A stretch of DNA of 64,000 nucleotides from Ampullaceana balthica (lineage: Eukaryota > Mollusca > Gastropoda > Lymnaeidae): assembly GCA_944989445.1 (NCBI GenBank), contig CALYLW010000697.1:1-64000 (forward strand), in the 5' to 3' direction. Shown here one piece after another: positions 45,202 through 55,980 of this stretch. Each line of letters starts with the position of its first letter. Position 1 is the stretch's first letter. Below the pieces are notes generated by a model that did not search any database, was not told the origin of the DNA, and saw nothing but the letters and a program-made list of their open reading frames with translations. The translations under genes were made by a program, and so were the position numbers.

Positions 45202-46462
45202 CAGCGGCGTAGTGTGGGTATGTGCCGCCCGGGGCAGAACCCAGGTTTGCCACCCCCCTTCCCCTAAAAATATGTTGACGCTATAAAGAATTTTTTTTTA
45301 ATGTAAAAATAATAATAAGGACACTATACATTTTTATGTTAGAAATAAATAAAAAAAGCTTTCACATCTTGAAAAAAAAATTGATTTTCTGTTTTTTCTT
45401 AAGCCATAAATGATGAATCAATGTTGTCAGGCATTCCATGCCCAAAAGCCAAAATAGCTATAGATTATTCAATATTGGTGTAGTCGTCATAGATTTAACT
45501 AATTATTCATTAACTTAATTTTAGAGAAGCTTCTCTCGCAGCTGGCATTACTTATGATAGTTGTAAGGAATATTCAAAGTAATGATATTATATTTGGCAG
45601 AATAACTTCGAGCCTAAATAACGGAATAACCAAGTTACTTCATTTTTTTTACCCATAAAGTTGCATGACTATGCCAAATGAGATAATTTGAATACTCGAA
45701 TTTGAAGAAAAACTTTCATTCAGTAGATTAGCTGGTGTACGAAAGTCATATGTTTTCCAAATTTATAACAGTACTGCCAAAACCTCACATGAGTTTCTAC
45801 AGTATCCGCATCTAAAGAAGAATACAACTTTCTTTTCAACTGTTTTTTTTACATGACATGGCTACATATTCACTTTGATCGCTAAAAATGTGCTCTCTCA
45901 TTCTTTGACTGGAAGGTTCAAATTTTTTTTTAAAAATTGAGATCTCTAGGTCCATCAGAATTGGTTTAATTTTACGTTGGAAATTTAGAAATTTTGCGGA
46001 CAGACAGGAACGAAAACAATGCGGACAGACAGACAGGACGAAAGCAAGTTAAATAAAACGTGGTAAAATGAACACGTCTCCACTTGAAATTTTAGCAAAA
46101 AGTCATAACATCATTTTAAGTATTCCATTAGCATCTCTGAGAGTAATCTCTGCAAAGCATTTTAGCTCTATACCTTTGTTAATAAGTTTGAGCATCATTG
46201 ACTTGATAAAGTACATGTTTACCAAATGTCTAGGAAATTAGGAAGAAAACAAAATAATTCATTTGTGACTAGCAAAGTTCCTTTGTCTGTTCGTGTGTTT
46301 AACTGTGTGCCTGCCTACGTCAGTTTTTTCTATAGCTTTCAAAATGAGCTCATGATATATTCTTTATCTTGTATCCTGAAGTCTGCTTGTAAGCTAATTT
46401 GCCGCCCCTAAAAAGTGCCGCCGGGGCATTTGACCCCCTCCCCCCCCCTCACTACGCCACTG
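45202..46462. mobile_element. DNA transposon copy with CAG(C/T)GGCGTAGTG terminal inverted repeats
   Basis: Left end CAGCGGCGTAGTGTGGG with GCCGCCCGGGGCA nearby; right end TGCCGCCGGGGCA ... CTCACTACGCCACTG. An 11-bp direct repeat ACTACCACCAA flanks both ends (45191-45201, 46463-46473). The ends resemble hAT-type elements, but an 11-bp duplication is not the usual 8. A foldback-family fragment (about 45925-46075) is nested inside. No intact transposase. Confidence 0.75.
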
Positions 46463-48022
46463 ACTACCACCAACATCAACCTATCCAAAAAACACCATAA
46501 CCAAAACCCGTGAAAGCCATGTGCTTTACAGAACTTCATTTCTTGCCGACGTGCAGCACTAGTCATGTATATCATTCTCGCACGAAATGATTTTCGCACG
46601 AAAGAATTCATTATTCAGATAGTTTATAGAATAGCCACAAAAGCAGATAAAACAACGGGGTAAAAAATTGCTGCTGTCCACTTGATTTCTGTTTGCAATT
46701 CTACTTTTTAAACTTGTTTCTCAACTAATTTGAAAAATGCATTAATTTTATTCAATACACCGTCATTAATTAGCCATAAGTATTTAACTAACAAAACACT
46801 TATTTTGAGGTAATCAAGTTCAAATATGCTTTTTGTCTATGAGATTTTGTTATTTTTGGGCGTTAGAGTAAGAGATTTGTGTGCATTTTAATGCTTTGAA
46901 ACTCATATACTGTTCAAGGCTAAATCAATTATTAATAACTTACAATTAACACATAAGGTGAGCAAAATGTACTTTTAGTGCCATGGTTTAAAATAAAAAA
47001 GTGTCGTTTATTTTACTAGTTAATAGATAAACTGTTTACGTTAGTGTCATACATTTAAAAAGGTATAACAGTACCTAAAAACTGATTTAAAACGTACGTT
47101 AAATAATGTTAAGGACACGCTTTTATCATTTATTAACAGAAAGAAATTGCCTTTCTTTTTTTTAACATAAAAAAGACATATTATTAAAGAGTTTTTTCCC
47201 GTGCATTGACCTAGTTCCAGAATAATAACCTTTAGACTCTGTACTGCTTTCGTAGTCCTTGAGTAAGTCTGTTTGCTGCCAGAGTCGGATACAGAAAGTT
47301 TTACCCCAACTCTATTACCTCAATCAAGGCGCATTCAGCTGGCACACTTGATAATTAAATATGATGACCCACAATAGAACCCGGATGGAAGGGCTGACAC
47401 CGTCTGGTGGAAATGGCGTATATGTTGATTTTTCTGTTCTTTTTTCTTTCGCTGGAAAATAAGCGTTGGCCCACGTAAATACAGAAGCACAAAAGGTTAA
47501 ATTGTAAAATTACAGTATGAATACTGAATCTTTCCATTCCTTAGTTAACAAACAAGTTATGTAAAAAGTAACAATATTTGTAATTGAAAAGTTGTGTAGG
47601 GCTTACTTATTGCTAATAAAATGATAAATAAAATGAAAAGAAAACCTTTTGTTACATTAAGAAATTAAAATTTTTACAAACTTTGGTTCCCCCAAAGACG
47701 AGATGTCAGATCCGACTCTAACCATGGTCCCCGACAGTAATGTTTAATCTCTTGTAAGGCGAACTTTTTAGTTTATCTTTAACAACAAATAAAAGAAAAA
47801 GAAAAGAGGATCCAAGTAATGTTTGTAGCAGTTAACGATCTAGGAATTTCATTTACGTTTTTGTTTTTAAACAATTTTACGATTGTTAAGTAGCCCTCAG
47901 CTTTATTTATTTAGTTCGATCAAAGCAAATAATAATAATTTTGTTTAAAAAATTTAAGATACTTTCGCATGGTATGATTTTTCTAAAATTACATTGTAAA
48001 ATTCCATAGCTTTAACAAATTA
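46463..48022. other. No gene recognised
   Basis: AT-rich, nothing seen on either strand. Confidence 0.5.
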
Positions 48023-48453
48023 TCAATATACATAATTTGCAATCTCTGTCACGTCTGTAGTGTCTGTCCGTGACGCTACTAATTTTAGAAAGCAGCAGCG
48101 CACCACGCTACTGCACCAATGCATCAAAAGGTGTGCAAACTCAAAGATGCGCTGTAAAAAATATTATGTGACGTCATTGTTTTAGCTCATATTTTAATTT
48201 TGGAAAAGGGAACAATGTAAAAAGAGGATTTGATGATGGTTAATTATAAAATAAAAAAACAAATGGGGCGCCGTAGGTGCCCTACAACTAATTTTATAAA
48301 ATACTTTGTGTGCATTTCAGAAAGTTTAATATTTCGTATTTATCAAACAAGGATAAGTTAGTTGGGCTTTTGAAAAAGGTGGGCGCCGTATATTTTCAAA
48401 ATAAATAGATTTTAGCTGAAAATTTCCGTCATTTTTGACGGGTAATACACTAG
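48023..48453 (+). mobile_element. Non-autonomous Helitron, CCGTC-hairpin family, chimeric interior
   Basis: 5' TCAATATACATAATTTGCAA after A; 3' hairpin CCGTCATTTTTGACGG, then GTAATACA and CTAG (48450-48453), followed by T. The interior (about 48128-48395) matches the middle of the GGCGCC-family elements at 9505 and 20880 in corresponding orientation, whereas the 31122 copy lacks it. Confidence 0.82.
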
Positions 48454-48606
48454 TAATTTGTTATAAAATGAATCACCTACGAAATGTCATTTTTCTCTCC
48501 TTTGAAAACTGTTTCTTTAGGGACTCTTTTTAAACTTATATCATTTGAAGTCTCCTTCTGTCTCTCCAAAGATTATTAAAGATTGATTGATTTATTGATT
48601 TTTTTG

Positions 48607-48788
48607 CAGAGGCGTCACTAGGGTTGGTGTCACCAAGTGCGGTAGCTCAAGGTGTCAGTTCTTCACGAGTTAGCTCACAGACCTACGAGTCTGAACGTGC
48701 CAAATAACGGGAACATACAGAATTTTACACTTTGGTGTCATCTCTAGTAATGGTCTGCACCCCTCGCATACACCTAGTGTCGCCTCTG
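48607..48788. mobile_element. hAT-like MITE, CAGAGGCGTCACTAGGG ends
   Basis: CAGAGGCGTCACTAGGGTTG ... CACCTAGTGTCGCCTCTG, 182 bp. Same terminal sequence as the 3.1-kb element at 57790-60889. The 8 bp on each side are T-rich and similar but not a clean duplication. Confidence 0.75.
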
Positions 48789-49477
48789 ATTTTTTTAATT
48801 TTAAAACTTGGGGTTATTTCATGCACTCTGATGGGGTGGGTGCGGGTAGTGGTCGTAGCACTGTCAGGGGAACATTGTTGTTATGGCAGAGGTGTGTGGG
48901 GAGTCACAACAATGACAGGAGACCACCTCAACCTGAGAAATAATAATGATTCACTTAACAAATGTTCTTTTGTGTTGTTTTTCTTTTGAACAATTAAACG
49001 CATTGGTTTTACTCCCTTAGGATGTAAAGTTTAAAAAATTTCCTTTAACTACTTATATCCACTTATAAATAAAATTTAATAATACAAAAATTAAATCTAA
49101 TATATCCAAAAAGATCTGTGACTGAAAAGGTTCATGACTTGTTCTGACTAAAAGGCTTCGTAAGACTAAATCATGCAACAATTTATTTTTTATTTATATT
49201 TTCAAAAAGAAATAGTGAAAACAGGACGTTAAATCGATATTTAATTTCATTAATGCACAATAATAAAAAAAAGTGTTTTTTTTTCTATTACTAGTGAACG
49301 AATGCTGTTTGATTTTTTGTGTAGTCTTTTATTAAAGTTACAATTGTTTTGGTATCTTTTTCCACATTAATTTTACATATTTCAACAAAATTTTGTACAT
49401 TTTGTCAAAAAAAACGTTAAATTCAGTTTCACATTATTATTTTACATTGTCATTATTTTCAAACAGAAACGAAAGAA
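48789..49477. other. No gene recognised
   Basis: 3' flank of member D. Confidence 0.5.
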
Positions 49478-49481
49478 ATAT

Positions 49482-49775
49482 TTATTGAGGGTAGTCAGGT
49501 TCACACGGCGCCAAATTGCAGACGACATTCTCCATGTCCCAGATGTCTCTCTCGGTGCACCCCATCATGCTCATGGCCCCCTTATTCTGCTGGAGCTCCT
49601 TGCAGCCGTTGTTGGGGTCGCCGATGGCGGTGTTGACGTGGTTGACGATGGCGTCCGTGCAGGTCGGGCTTTCAAGCTTGTAGGCCTGGCAAAGGACGGT
49701 CTCCTTACTCGCGTACTCAGACCGGGCGGTGAGCGCGAGCGCCGAGAGAAGGGCGAGGGTAACAAAGCACTTCAT
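49482..49775 (-). CDS. Small secreted six-cysteine protein (family member D), 97 aa
   Basis: I choose ATG 49775 (MKCFVTLALLSALALTARS, signal peptide); an in-frame ATG at 49823 lies beyond the splice acceptor and is discounted. Mature pattern C1-x9-C2-x18-C3-x14-C4-x12-C5-x4-C6, with CQAYKLESPTC, AIGDPNNGCKELQQNKGAMS and MGCTERDIW; ends EPDYPQ. The stop codon TAA is part of an AATAAA (49478-49483), so the polyadenylation signal overlaps the stop; other signals may lie further on. GC-rich exon. Forms a second subgroup with the 61.6-kb gene (shared MKCF start, AIGDPNN and short C5-C6 spacing). Exported, disulfide bonded, function unknown. Confidence 0.87.
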   Translation of the reverse strand: MKCFVTLALLSALALTARSEYASKETVLCQAYKLESPTCTDAIVNHVNTAIGDPNNGCKELQQNKGAMSMMGCTERDIWDMENVVCNLAPCEPDYPQ

Positions 49776-50841
49776 GATAATCTTGTGAATGTAAATCGGG
49801 AGACGTGCTAAACTGAAAGTCAAATTATTGATGTAGATATAGTTGTGTGTACAGTTTCGTATTAAAATATATGAATATGAACACTATGTTAGAATACAAC
49901 TTAGTTTCCTTAGGGCTGATTCAGAGGTAATTCAACTTTCACTTTAAAATAATAATAATAATTTGAGAACTTATATTGCGTTATGCGTGGATACTAAAAC
50001 TATTATCTTATCTTATTTTAATTAGATCAAATATTTTTTTGTTTTAAAGTTATTTCAGTTCCGTGATTTTAAAAATAAGGAAAATATATATACTAATTAG
50101 ACTTTTATGTTTATGAGATAGATGGGAGTTATGGTAAAAAAAAATAATTGGAAAGGGGGGGGGGTGATATATTTATCGCTTACTCGCTTTTCGAATTTCC
50201 CCATTTATTTTTAATCTTAAGTACCAACCATACACTTTAATTAATTATTTTCAAGTTAGTTAAAAATATATATATTCTTACTGAGCTGGAGGACCTTATT
50301 TTATGGTATAGACTAGGCCTGACAAGGTTATTCGTTTTAAACTTCCGCAAGATGCTGTCTTGATTAAACTTAAGACTTCAATAATTTCGCCATGAGTTTG
50401 AGCCGATCCATTGTTCTGCTTGAGAGATGCCCTCAACACTTATTCTTTTCACTGACCAAAAGTCTTTGATACGGGAGTTTGATTTGTGTTTCTAAAATAA
50501 GTAAAGAACGTGTGCTATGGAAGGATGGTTCATTTCCTGAACGTGTGCTATGGAAGGATGGTTCACTTCCTGATATTGCCGGATACCTTCCGCATCCTTA
50601 TAGATGGTCAGAGGCTAGAGGTCATTTCATTGACTGTCATTGGTGTTGCTGTTGATTTTTTTTTGTTGAAAAGTCACATGACTAAAAGATATGACATTAA
50701 ATAACTCTCTGTCTGCGTATTTTCAATCTGGCTGGACACAAACCCGCAAAGGTTTCTTCTAAATACTGTAAACTGCAACTTCGCCATTTAATTATACATA
50801 TACACATAATGCAGTGGAAAACAGCACAGAATGTGACTTAC
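49776..50841 (-). other. 5'-UTR end, acceptor and proposed first intron of member D
   Basis: Acceptor TTTGACTTTCAG ends at 49813; the proposed intron runs from 50841 to 49813 (about 1.03 kb). It contains a poly-G run near 50158 and a 33-bp unit present twice (GAACGTGTGCTATGGAAGGA; 50508-50572). Confidence 0.55.
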
Positions 50842-50903
50842 CACCGGTAAACTACAGGAGACTTATTTTATCGTCGGGAATTTGTAGACGTTGAGATCAG
50901 ATG
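50842..50903 (-). other. Proposed non-coding exon 1 of member D
   Basis: Minus strand: transcription would start near 50903, about 30 nt after the TATA box, and the exon ends at the donor CCGGTG|GTAAGT (50841). Inferred from motifs only. Confidence 0.5.
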
Positions 50904-50929
50904 TGAAGGATACGAGAGAGAAATTTCCC

Positions 50930-50936
50930 TTTTATA
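50930..50936 (-). promoter_or_regulatory. TATA box of member D
   Basis: TATAAAA within GGTATAAAAGGG on the minus strand, about 88 nt upstream of a strong donor. Confidence 0.6.
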
Positions 50937-50944
50937 CCGAAATG

Positions 50945-51490
50945 CTGCCCCCATAGATGATTGGTGTAAAAATTTCTGTACGTGATCCTCGGCGAAAACA
51001 TTCATAGTCAAAGTGTGATTTAATGTACAGTCAACGGATTACACCCCTATATCCGCCTCTGAAGTCCAAACTGAATTAATAGTCTTGCATACAAAGAAAC
51101 ACATGGATCCATTTGCTTAACACTGTAATACATTATTAAGCACTATTTATAAAAACATGTTTTCGTCCTGCTAATTTATCGTTACTACTGACTACGGGTG
51201 CTCCTAACTTACCAGAAGTTTTTTTTTATGTCAGAAAAAAACTATTTATTGACTACATCAAATTAATGAAAAGTTAGGATAAGAGTGATATTTTTTTAAT
51301 AAATAAGTATTGGCATTGTCAATTTTGTCACTTTAAAAAACAATTAATACTCCGGTCCATTGAAAAAAATTGATTAAAAAACGAAAAAAATTAATAATGT
51401 ATCCCACCCCCACTCCACCCCTAACAAGAGTTTCTTTCAGTGACTCACCAATGTCAACTAGTACACGTGAATGAAAAGGTTTGATATAAA
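50945..51490. other. No gene recognised
   Basis: Upstream of the proposed promoter; AT-rich. Confidence 0.5.
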
Positions 51491-51496
51491 TTAAAT

Positions 51497-51861
51497 TCCT
51501 GTCGTACTGACACCTACGACTCCTGTCGTACTGACACCTACGACTCCTGTCGTACTGACACCTACGACTCCTGTCGTACTGACACCTACGACTCCTGTCA
51601 TACTGACACCTACGACTCCTGTCATACTGACACCTACGACTCCTCTCATACTGTCACCTACGACTCCTGTCATACTGTCACCTACGACTCCTGTCATACT
51701 GTCACCTACGACTCCTGTCATACTGACACCTACGACTCCTGTCATACTGACACCTACGACTCCTGTCATACTGACACCTACGACTCCTGTCATACTGACA
51801 CCTACGACTCCTGTCATACTGACATCTACGACTCCTGTCATACTGACATCTACGACTCCTG
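51497..51861. repeat. 24-bp minisatellite, about 15 copies
   Basis: Unit CTGTCGTACTGACACCTACG plus ACTC, with CGTACT/CATACT and GACACC/GTCACC/GACATC variants grouped in blocks. The period is a multiple of 3, so long open frames run through it. Confidence 0.95.
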
Positions 51862-51887
51862 TCAAAGTTTTCGACTTTTCCATTCAT

Positions 51888-52184
51888 ATAAACATAAACC
51901 AACACGGCGTGGTGTGAGTGAAATCCCACATAAACCAACACGGCGTGGTGTGAGTGAAATCCCACATAAACCAACACGGCGTGGTGTGAGTGAAATCCCA
52001 CATAAACCAACACGGCGTGGTGTGAGTGAAATCCCACATAAACCAACACGGCGTGGTGTGAGTGAAATCCCACATAAACCAACACGGCGTGGTGTGAGTG
52101 AAATCCCACATAAACCAACACGGCGTGGTGTGAGTGAAATCCCACATAAACCAACACGGCGTGGTGTGAGTGAAATCCCACTGG
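51888..52184. repeat. 36-bp minisatellite, eight copies
   Basis: Unit CATAAACCAACACGGCGTGG plus TGTGAGTGAAATCCCA, nearly identical in all copies. It starts only ~25 bp after the end of the 24-bp array. Confidence 0.95.
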
Positions 52185-53334
52185 CCTCTTTCCTGGGAAT
52201 GGCATGTGGGTGTCGGATCAGACATTCTTCTCATAGGTAAAAGTTGGGGTGTTTTTTTTAATTGTCACCCCCTTAAACGTTTATTTTCACAGATTACTTG
52301 TGTGCAAAAAAATTCATCCACACAACAAACAAAAATAGCAAGATAACTAAAAAGTTCTCTGCAACAACCGAATTTTCAAACTAAATTTTAAAAACATAGA
52401 GCGACAAGTTTTGTAGACGGAACAATGTGGATATTTTTACAAACGTTGAAAATATTGTTTAAAAAAACACTTTATCATCGTATTTATTTCAGCTATTTTC
52501 TGTTGAAATTTTTAATCCTTTATATTTTTTTAAAGGAAATGAAGAAATCGCATGAGGCTGATTAAGGTCGGCGGGAGATATTCCCCTCTGGTTGTATACC
52601 CACGAGACACCCCCTCCCCCACCCGAACATTTCTTAGTGCGGGACATAATGTGAACGTGCAGAGGCCAAAAAGGGTGTGGAGTCCCAAGCTGGAGGCAGA
52701 GCAGAGGAATGATGGGATACACCTGTGACAGTCTGGAGGGGAACATCGCATGGCTGTAAGAAATTGACACGCTTGTTGGTGGTATTTACTCTGTGTGAGT
52801 TAGCTGACAGAGATAAGGAATACAAAGCCAACACTATAGACTATAGATTTAGTAATGAACGGGCAACACGGGGAATAACATCACAAATCTGAGCCGAAGC
52901 TCTTGTAGACACTCCGGGTGCCCCTCAGACAACCGCCCCAATCCCCTCCAAGGGAAGGTTCCATATAAGTTACAACCTCGACACGGTTTGCCCTATTGGC
53001 GTGCTATATCTATTGCCCAGAAAACGTTCAAATGGTGATCAACTGATGTCTTCAAAACCTAACCATTTTATCTGCAAGTGGGGTTTTGAATTAATACAAA
53101 TTTTTTTTTCAAATATATTCATTTTTTAAAAAAAATTAAAGTAGGCCTATTAACATGGGTTGATCTTCAATCTATATTAAGAGTGAATACGCCCCTCAGT
53201 CTCCGCCCCCCCCCTCACCCCAACCTCACACATGGGGCATGTCACATAAATTCTCCAGAATAGGAAAATGTGTTTTTAAAATTTGATACTTCAAAAAAAA
53301 CGATCAAGAAAAATTCAAATTATTTTTTAAAATC
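52185..53334. other. No gene recognised
   Basis: Mixed composition. Overlapping open frames on the minus strand at 52489-52834 show no signal or family motif. Confidence 0.45.
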
Positions 53335-53399
53335 TTTTTGTGTCTGTACTCTCACCCCGCCCCCCCCCCAACCATTCTTTGCAATGTGTATGATGAGCA

Positions 53400-53563
53400 A
53401 GTCTGTGGCGTATGCTACGCCGCGGGTCTCTCCAGAGTTCCTTCTTTTCATTCACTCACAGTCGTTTGCCCAAACCCACCCCATTTTGACAACTGTGACT
53501 TTCAGGAAGTCTTCACACGTCACTAAATCATTAGCGGCGAGTGCTACGCTGCGGATCAGCTAG
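53400..53563 (+). mobile_element. Helitron-like 3' end, GCGGCG-hairpin family, copy 1
   Basis: An imperfect hairpin (GCGGCGAGTGCTACGCTGC) is followed by GGATCAG and CTAG (53560-53563), then T. The element's 5' end is not identified. Confidence 0.45.
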
Positions 53564-53636
53564 TGTTGGCAATAAAGGGGTAAAAGAAGGGGGAACAAAA
53601 AGACATTTTTAAACATTTTTTTAAAAAAAAATTTCG

Positions 53637-53706
53637 CTGGGGCATGAACCCAGGACCTTCCCCATATGAGGCGGACGTGATAACCAGTACACTACGAATC
53701 TCAAAT
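53637..53706 (-). other. tRNA-like sequence (retroposon head), arm 1
   Basis: TTCGTAGTGTACTGGTTATC, ACGTCCGCCTCATATGGGG, AAGGTCCTGGGTTCATGCCC resembles tRNA-Val in boxes A and B, but the acceptor ends do not pair and the anticodon position reads CAT. Not a functional tRNA gene. Confidence 0.6.
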
Positions 53707-54092
53707 TTCTGTGAAGGAACAATGCAAGTGAACGCAAGAGCTTTGTTGCCACCCACTCCCACTCCCCCCACCCCTTTTTTCTTCTTTTCATCCCACCACG
53801 CCTGCCAATAGTGATTAGTTGACCTGAGCGAGGGTCATTTTTCATGCTCGGTTGCACATACTTGCAGCTTGCCTCGCATGGTCCCGCCATGAAGAGAATA
53901 TATATATATAATTCTCTGCATGGTCGGACCATGCAAGGCAAGAAGCTGCAAGTATGTGCAACAGAGCATGACGAATGACCCTCGCTCAGGTCAACAAACA
54001 CAGTTAACGGTTGACAAGCGAAGGCAGTGGAGGGGTGACCAACAATGGCCCTTGCGTTTCACTTGCATTGTTCTTTCACAGAAAACGTGAGA

Positions 54093-54162
54093 TTTGTAGT
54101 GTACTGGTTAACACGTCCGCCTCATGCGAGGAAGGTCCTGGGTTCAAGCCCCGGCGAATATA
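54093..54162 (+). other. tRNA-like sequence (retroposon head), arm 2
   Basis: TTTGTAGTGTACTGGTTAAC, ACGTCCGCCTCATGCGAGG, AAGGTCCTGGGTTCAAGCCC; same features as the copy at 53637-53706, followed by a T-rich tract. Confidence 0.6.
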
Positions 54163-54559
54163 TTGTTTTTTTCTTTTTTTTTCTTTTTTTTGAAATGTCT
54201 GTTTGTGCCCGTTCTTTTACCTCTTTATTGCATAGCATACGCCACAGACTGGCTCATCATAGACAGTGCAAAGAACGGTTAGGGGGGGGGGTGAGAGTAC
54301 AGACACAAAAAGCAGCACTAAGTAAATAAAAAAATTGCGAGCAAAGGTGAAGACATGCACACATAGGTTGTTGTTACCCGCCTCCCATTTATTACTACCA
54401 TCCCTTAAACATAAACTTTGTTTGTCCGATCCTAGCGAGGGTTAGTCATATTTAGGGTTGTTAATTGCGAGTTCTTTTTTTTTACTTTTTTCTTTTTTCT
54501 TTTGGAAAACCGATTATCGATTATGCAAATCCGATTTTAAACCGATTATTGTTTTACAG

Positions 54560-54766
54560 CTGACTTCATAGAAGTTAGGGGTGTACCGAATTTCGCCTGC
54601 AAATGTCTCGAAACCAACAATGAGTTGGCAGTCCCCCCCCCCACACCGACGTTCACATGCGTTGTTTTGATTTCTTCGTGCTGTAGTTTGTGTCCGTTCT
54701 TTCTCAAATTTCTTTGCACTCTCCGTGAGCAAGTCTGCGGCGTAAGCTACGCCGCGGGGCATCTAG
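54560..54766 (+). mobile_element. Helitron-like 3' end, GCGGCG-hairpin family, copy 2
   Basis: A strong hairpin GCGGCGTAAGCTACGCCGC precedes GGGCAT and CTAG (54763-54766), then T. The 5' limit is unknown; 54560 is only where I can follow similarity in style. Confidence 0.5.
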
Positions 54767-55147
54767 TTATATATATATAGAAGATACTCGGCCGCAAATT
54801 GAAGTCTTATTGTATTGTTCATTGGTTGGAATGATGTTGAATGAGAAAACACTATTTGAACCCCAGCTGTAGTTTTTCTAACGATACAAGCCGTTCCCAT
54901 TGCACCACTAATCTCCTTGTCAACAGATTAAGAACTCACGACTTTCAACGTTCTATATTAAAAAATGTGTAATGTAAGCTTTTTTAAATGAACTCAGAGT
55001 TAAACGGAACTAAATCGGATATTCCTCTAAGGGCTACCGTTGAGCACAATTTTGTTATATAAAGAAGGTATCTGTAACGCCAATCTCATTGAGACAACGA
55101 CGGGGGGAAAAAACAGCTTACAGCTTGCTGATGATCACATCTTTGTT
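54767..55147. other. No gene recognised
   Basis: Nothing seen on either strand. Confidence 0.5.
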
Positions 55148-55204
55148 ACGCAATAATCGTCTGTATAGAAGGAGCGTCTGAAACAGATAAGATAAGATAA
55201 GATA
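55148..55204 (+). mobile_element. LINE 3' tail, extremely 5'-truncated
   Basis: ACGCAATAATCGTCTGTATA, GAAGGAGCGTCTGAAACA, then three GATAA repeats; only the tail is present. It lies ~50 bp from the inverted SINE copy. Confidence 0.75.
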
Positions 55205-55255
55205 TAAATTATGTCAATGCTTGATGAATCTAATCTTATGGTGTTCCGCTGTAGA

Positions 55256-55546
55256 CGATATCTTATCTTATCTATACAGACGCTCCTTCTATGCAGAAGA
55301 TAGTTGCGTCCACAGACCATGACAGATGATCTGTTGGCAAGTGATGCAGCGTTCACAGGCCACGGCTTTGTGGGTTCCACGCATTACCCAGCCGCCTAAC
55401 TACATGTAGTGTTAGGTACCCATTCGGAGCGGGGTGACTCAGGGACGCCCTAGGCCCCGGGAACAAACCCTTGCCTTCACACGGATTCGAACCCGTGACT
55501 ATCGGTACGACAGTCCAGTGCGCTGCCACTCGACCACCGCGTCCCA
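55256..55546 (-). mobile_element. tRNA-derived SINE with LINE-type 3' tail (second copy)
   Basis: Same structure as 32876-33168: head with TGGTCGAGTGGCAGCGCA and GGTTCGAATCC, body with GTGGGTT and CCTGTGAACGCTGCATCACT, tail with GAAGGAGCGTCTGTATA and GATAA repeats. About 90% alike by eye. Confidence 0.9.
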
Positions 55547-55980
55547 GATATGTTAGTGAACCAATGTAAATCACGGTATAAATGGATATGCAGACGGTTT
55601 ATGAGGCCAATTCTGGTGTTAAGTTGTTCCCAAATAACAAATGAAAAGTGTCCCAATGTAAGAATGACCTTTTTCCTAAACAGACCTTTTAAAGACTTGA
55701 TAGAAAGCTGTAGTCGACTTTCGTTTGTGTACATGTTCTTAACATTTTTTAAAAATCAAAGACAGACTTGGACTATACACTAGTGCAACGTTTCTCGAAG
55801 TAGATTTTAACATCTATGTAAATAATTTAGGAATGATTTTTGTATCACAGAAATGGTCAACGTTTCATGAGGATCTCATCAAGAAATTATTTTAGGAATA
55901 AATTGACTTAGTTCAGTTGTTTTTTTTTCTTTGAAAATGATTTCATGCACATTATTATTTTGTTTCACATGCCGGTATGT
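55547..55980. other. No gene recognised
   Basis: Nothing seen on either strand. Confidence 0.5.

Larger units (their letters stand above)
53335..54312. mobile_element. Large palindromic element with tRNA-like segments in both arms
   Basis: The outer arms 53335-53420 (GTCTGTACTCTCACCCCGCC, GATGAGCAAGTCTGTGGCGT) match the reverse complement of 54225-54312. Inner arms 53815-53900 and 53910-53998 pair almost continuously (GACCTGAGCGAGGGTCATT, TTGCACATACTTGCAGCTT). Between them each arm holds a tRNA-like sequence. Probably two head-to-head copies of one retroposon, or a foldback element. Confidence 0.7.

Noticed and set aside
51491..52240. Long open frames (up to 167 aa) on both strands with GVVGVSMT- or VGFHSHHAVLVY-type repeats
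   Set aside because: They only reflect minisatellite periods divisible by three; all frames on both strands are open, and there is no start context, signal or unique domain.
52489..52834. Overlapping 66-93-aa minus-strand frames
   Set aside because: Three overlapping frames open at once with no domain, signal peptide or repeat match; most likely chance.
53637..54162. Two candidate tRNA-Val/Met genes
   Set aside because: Acceptor stems do not pair, the anticodon stems have mismatches, and both lie inside a repeated palindrome, so they are retroposon heads.
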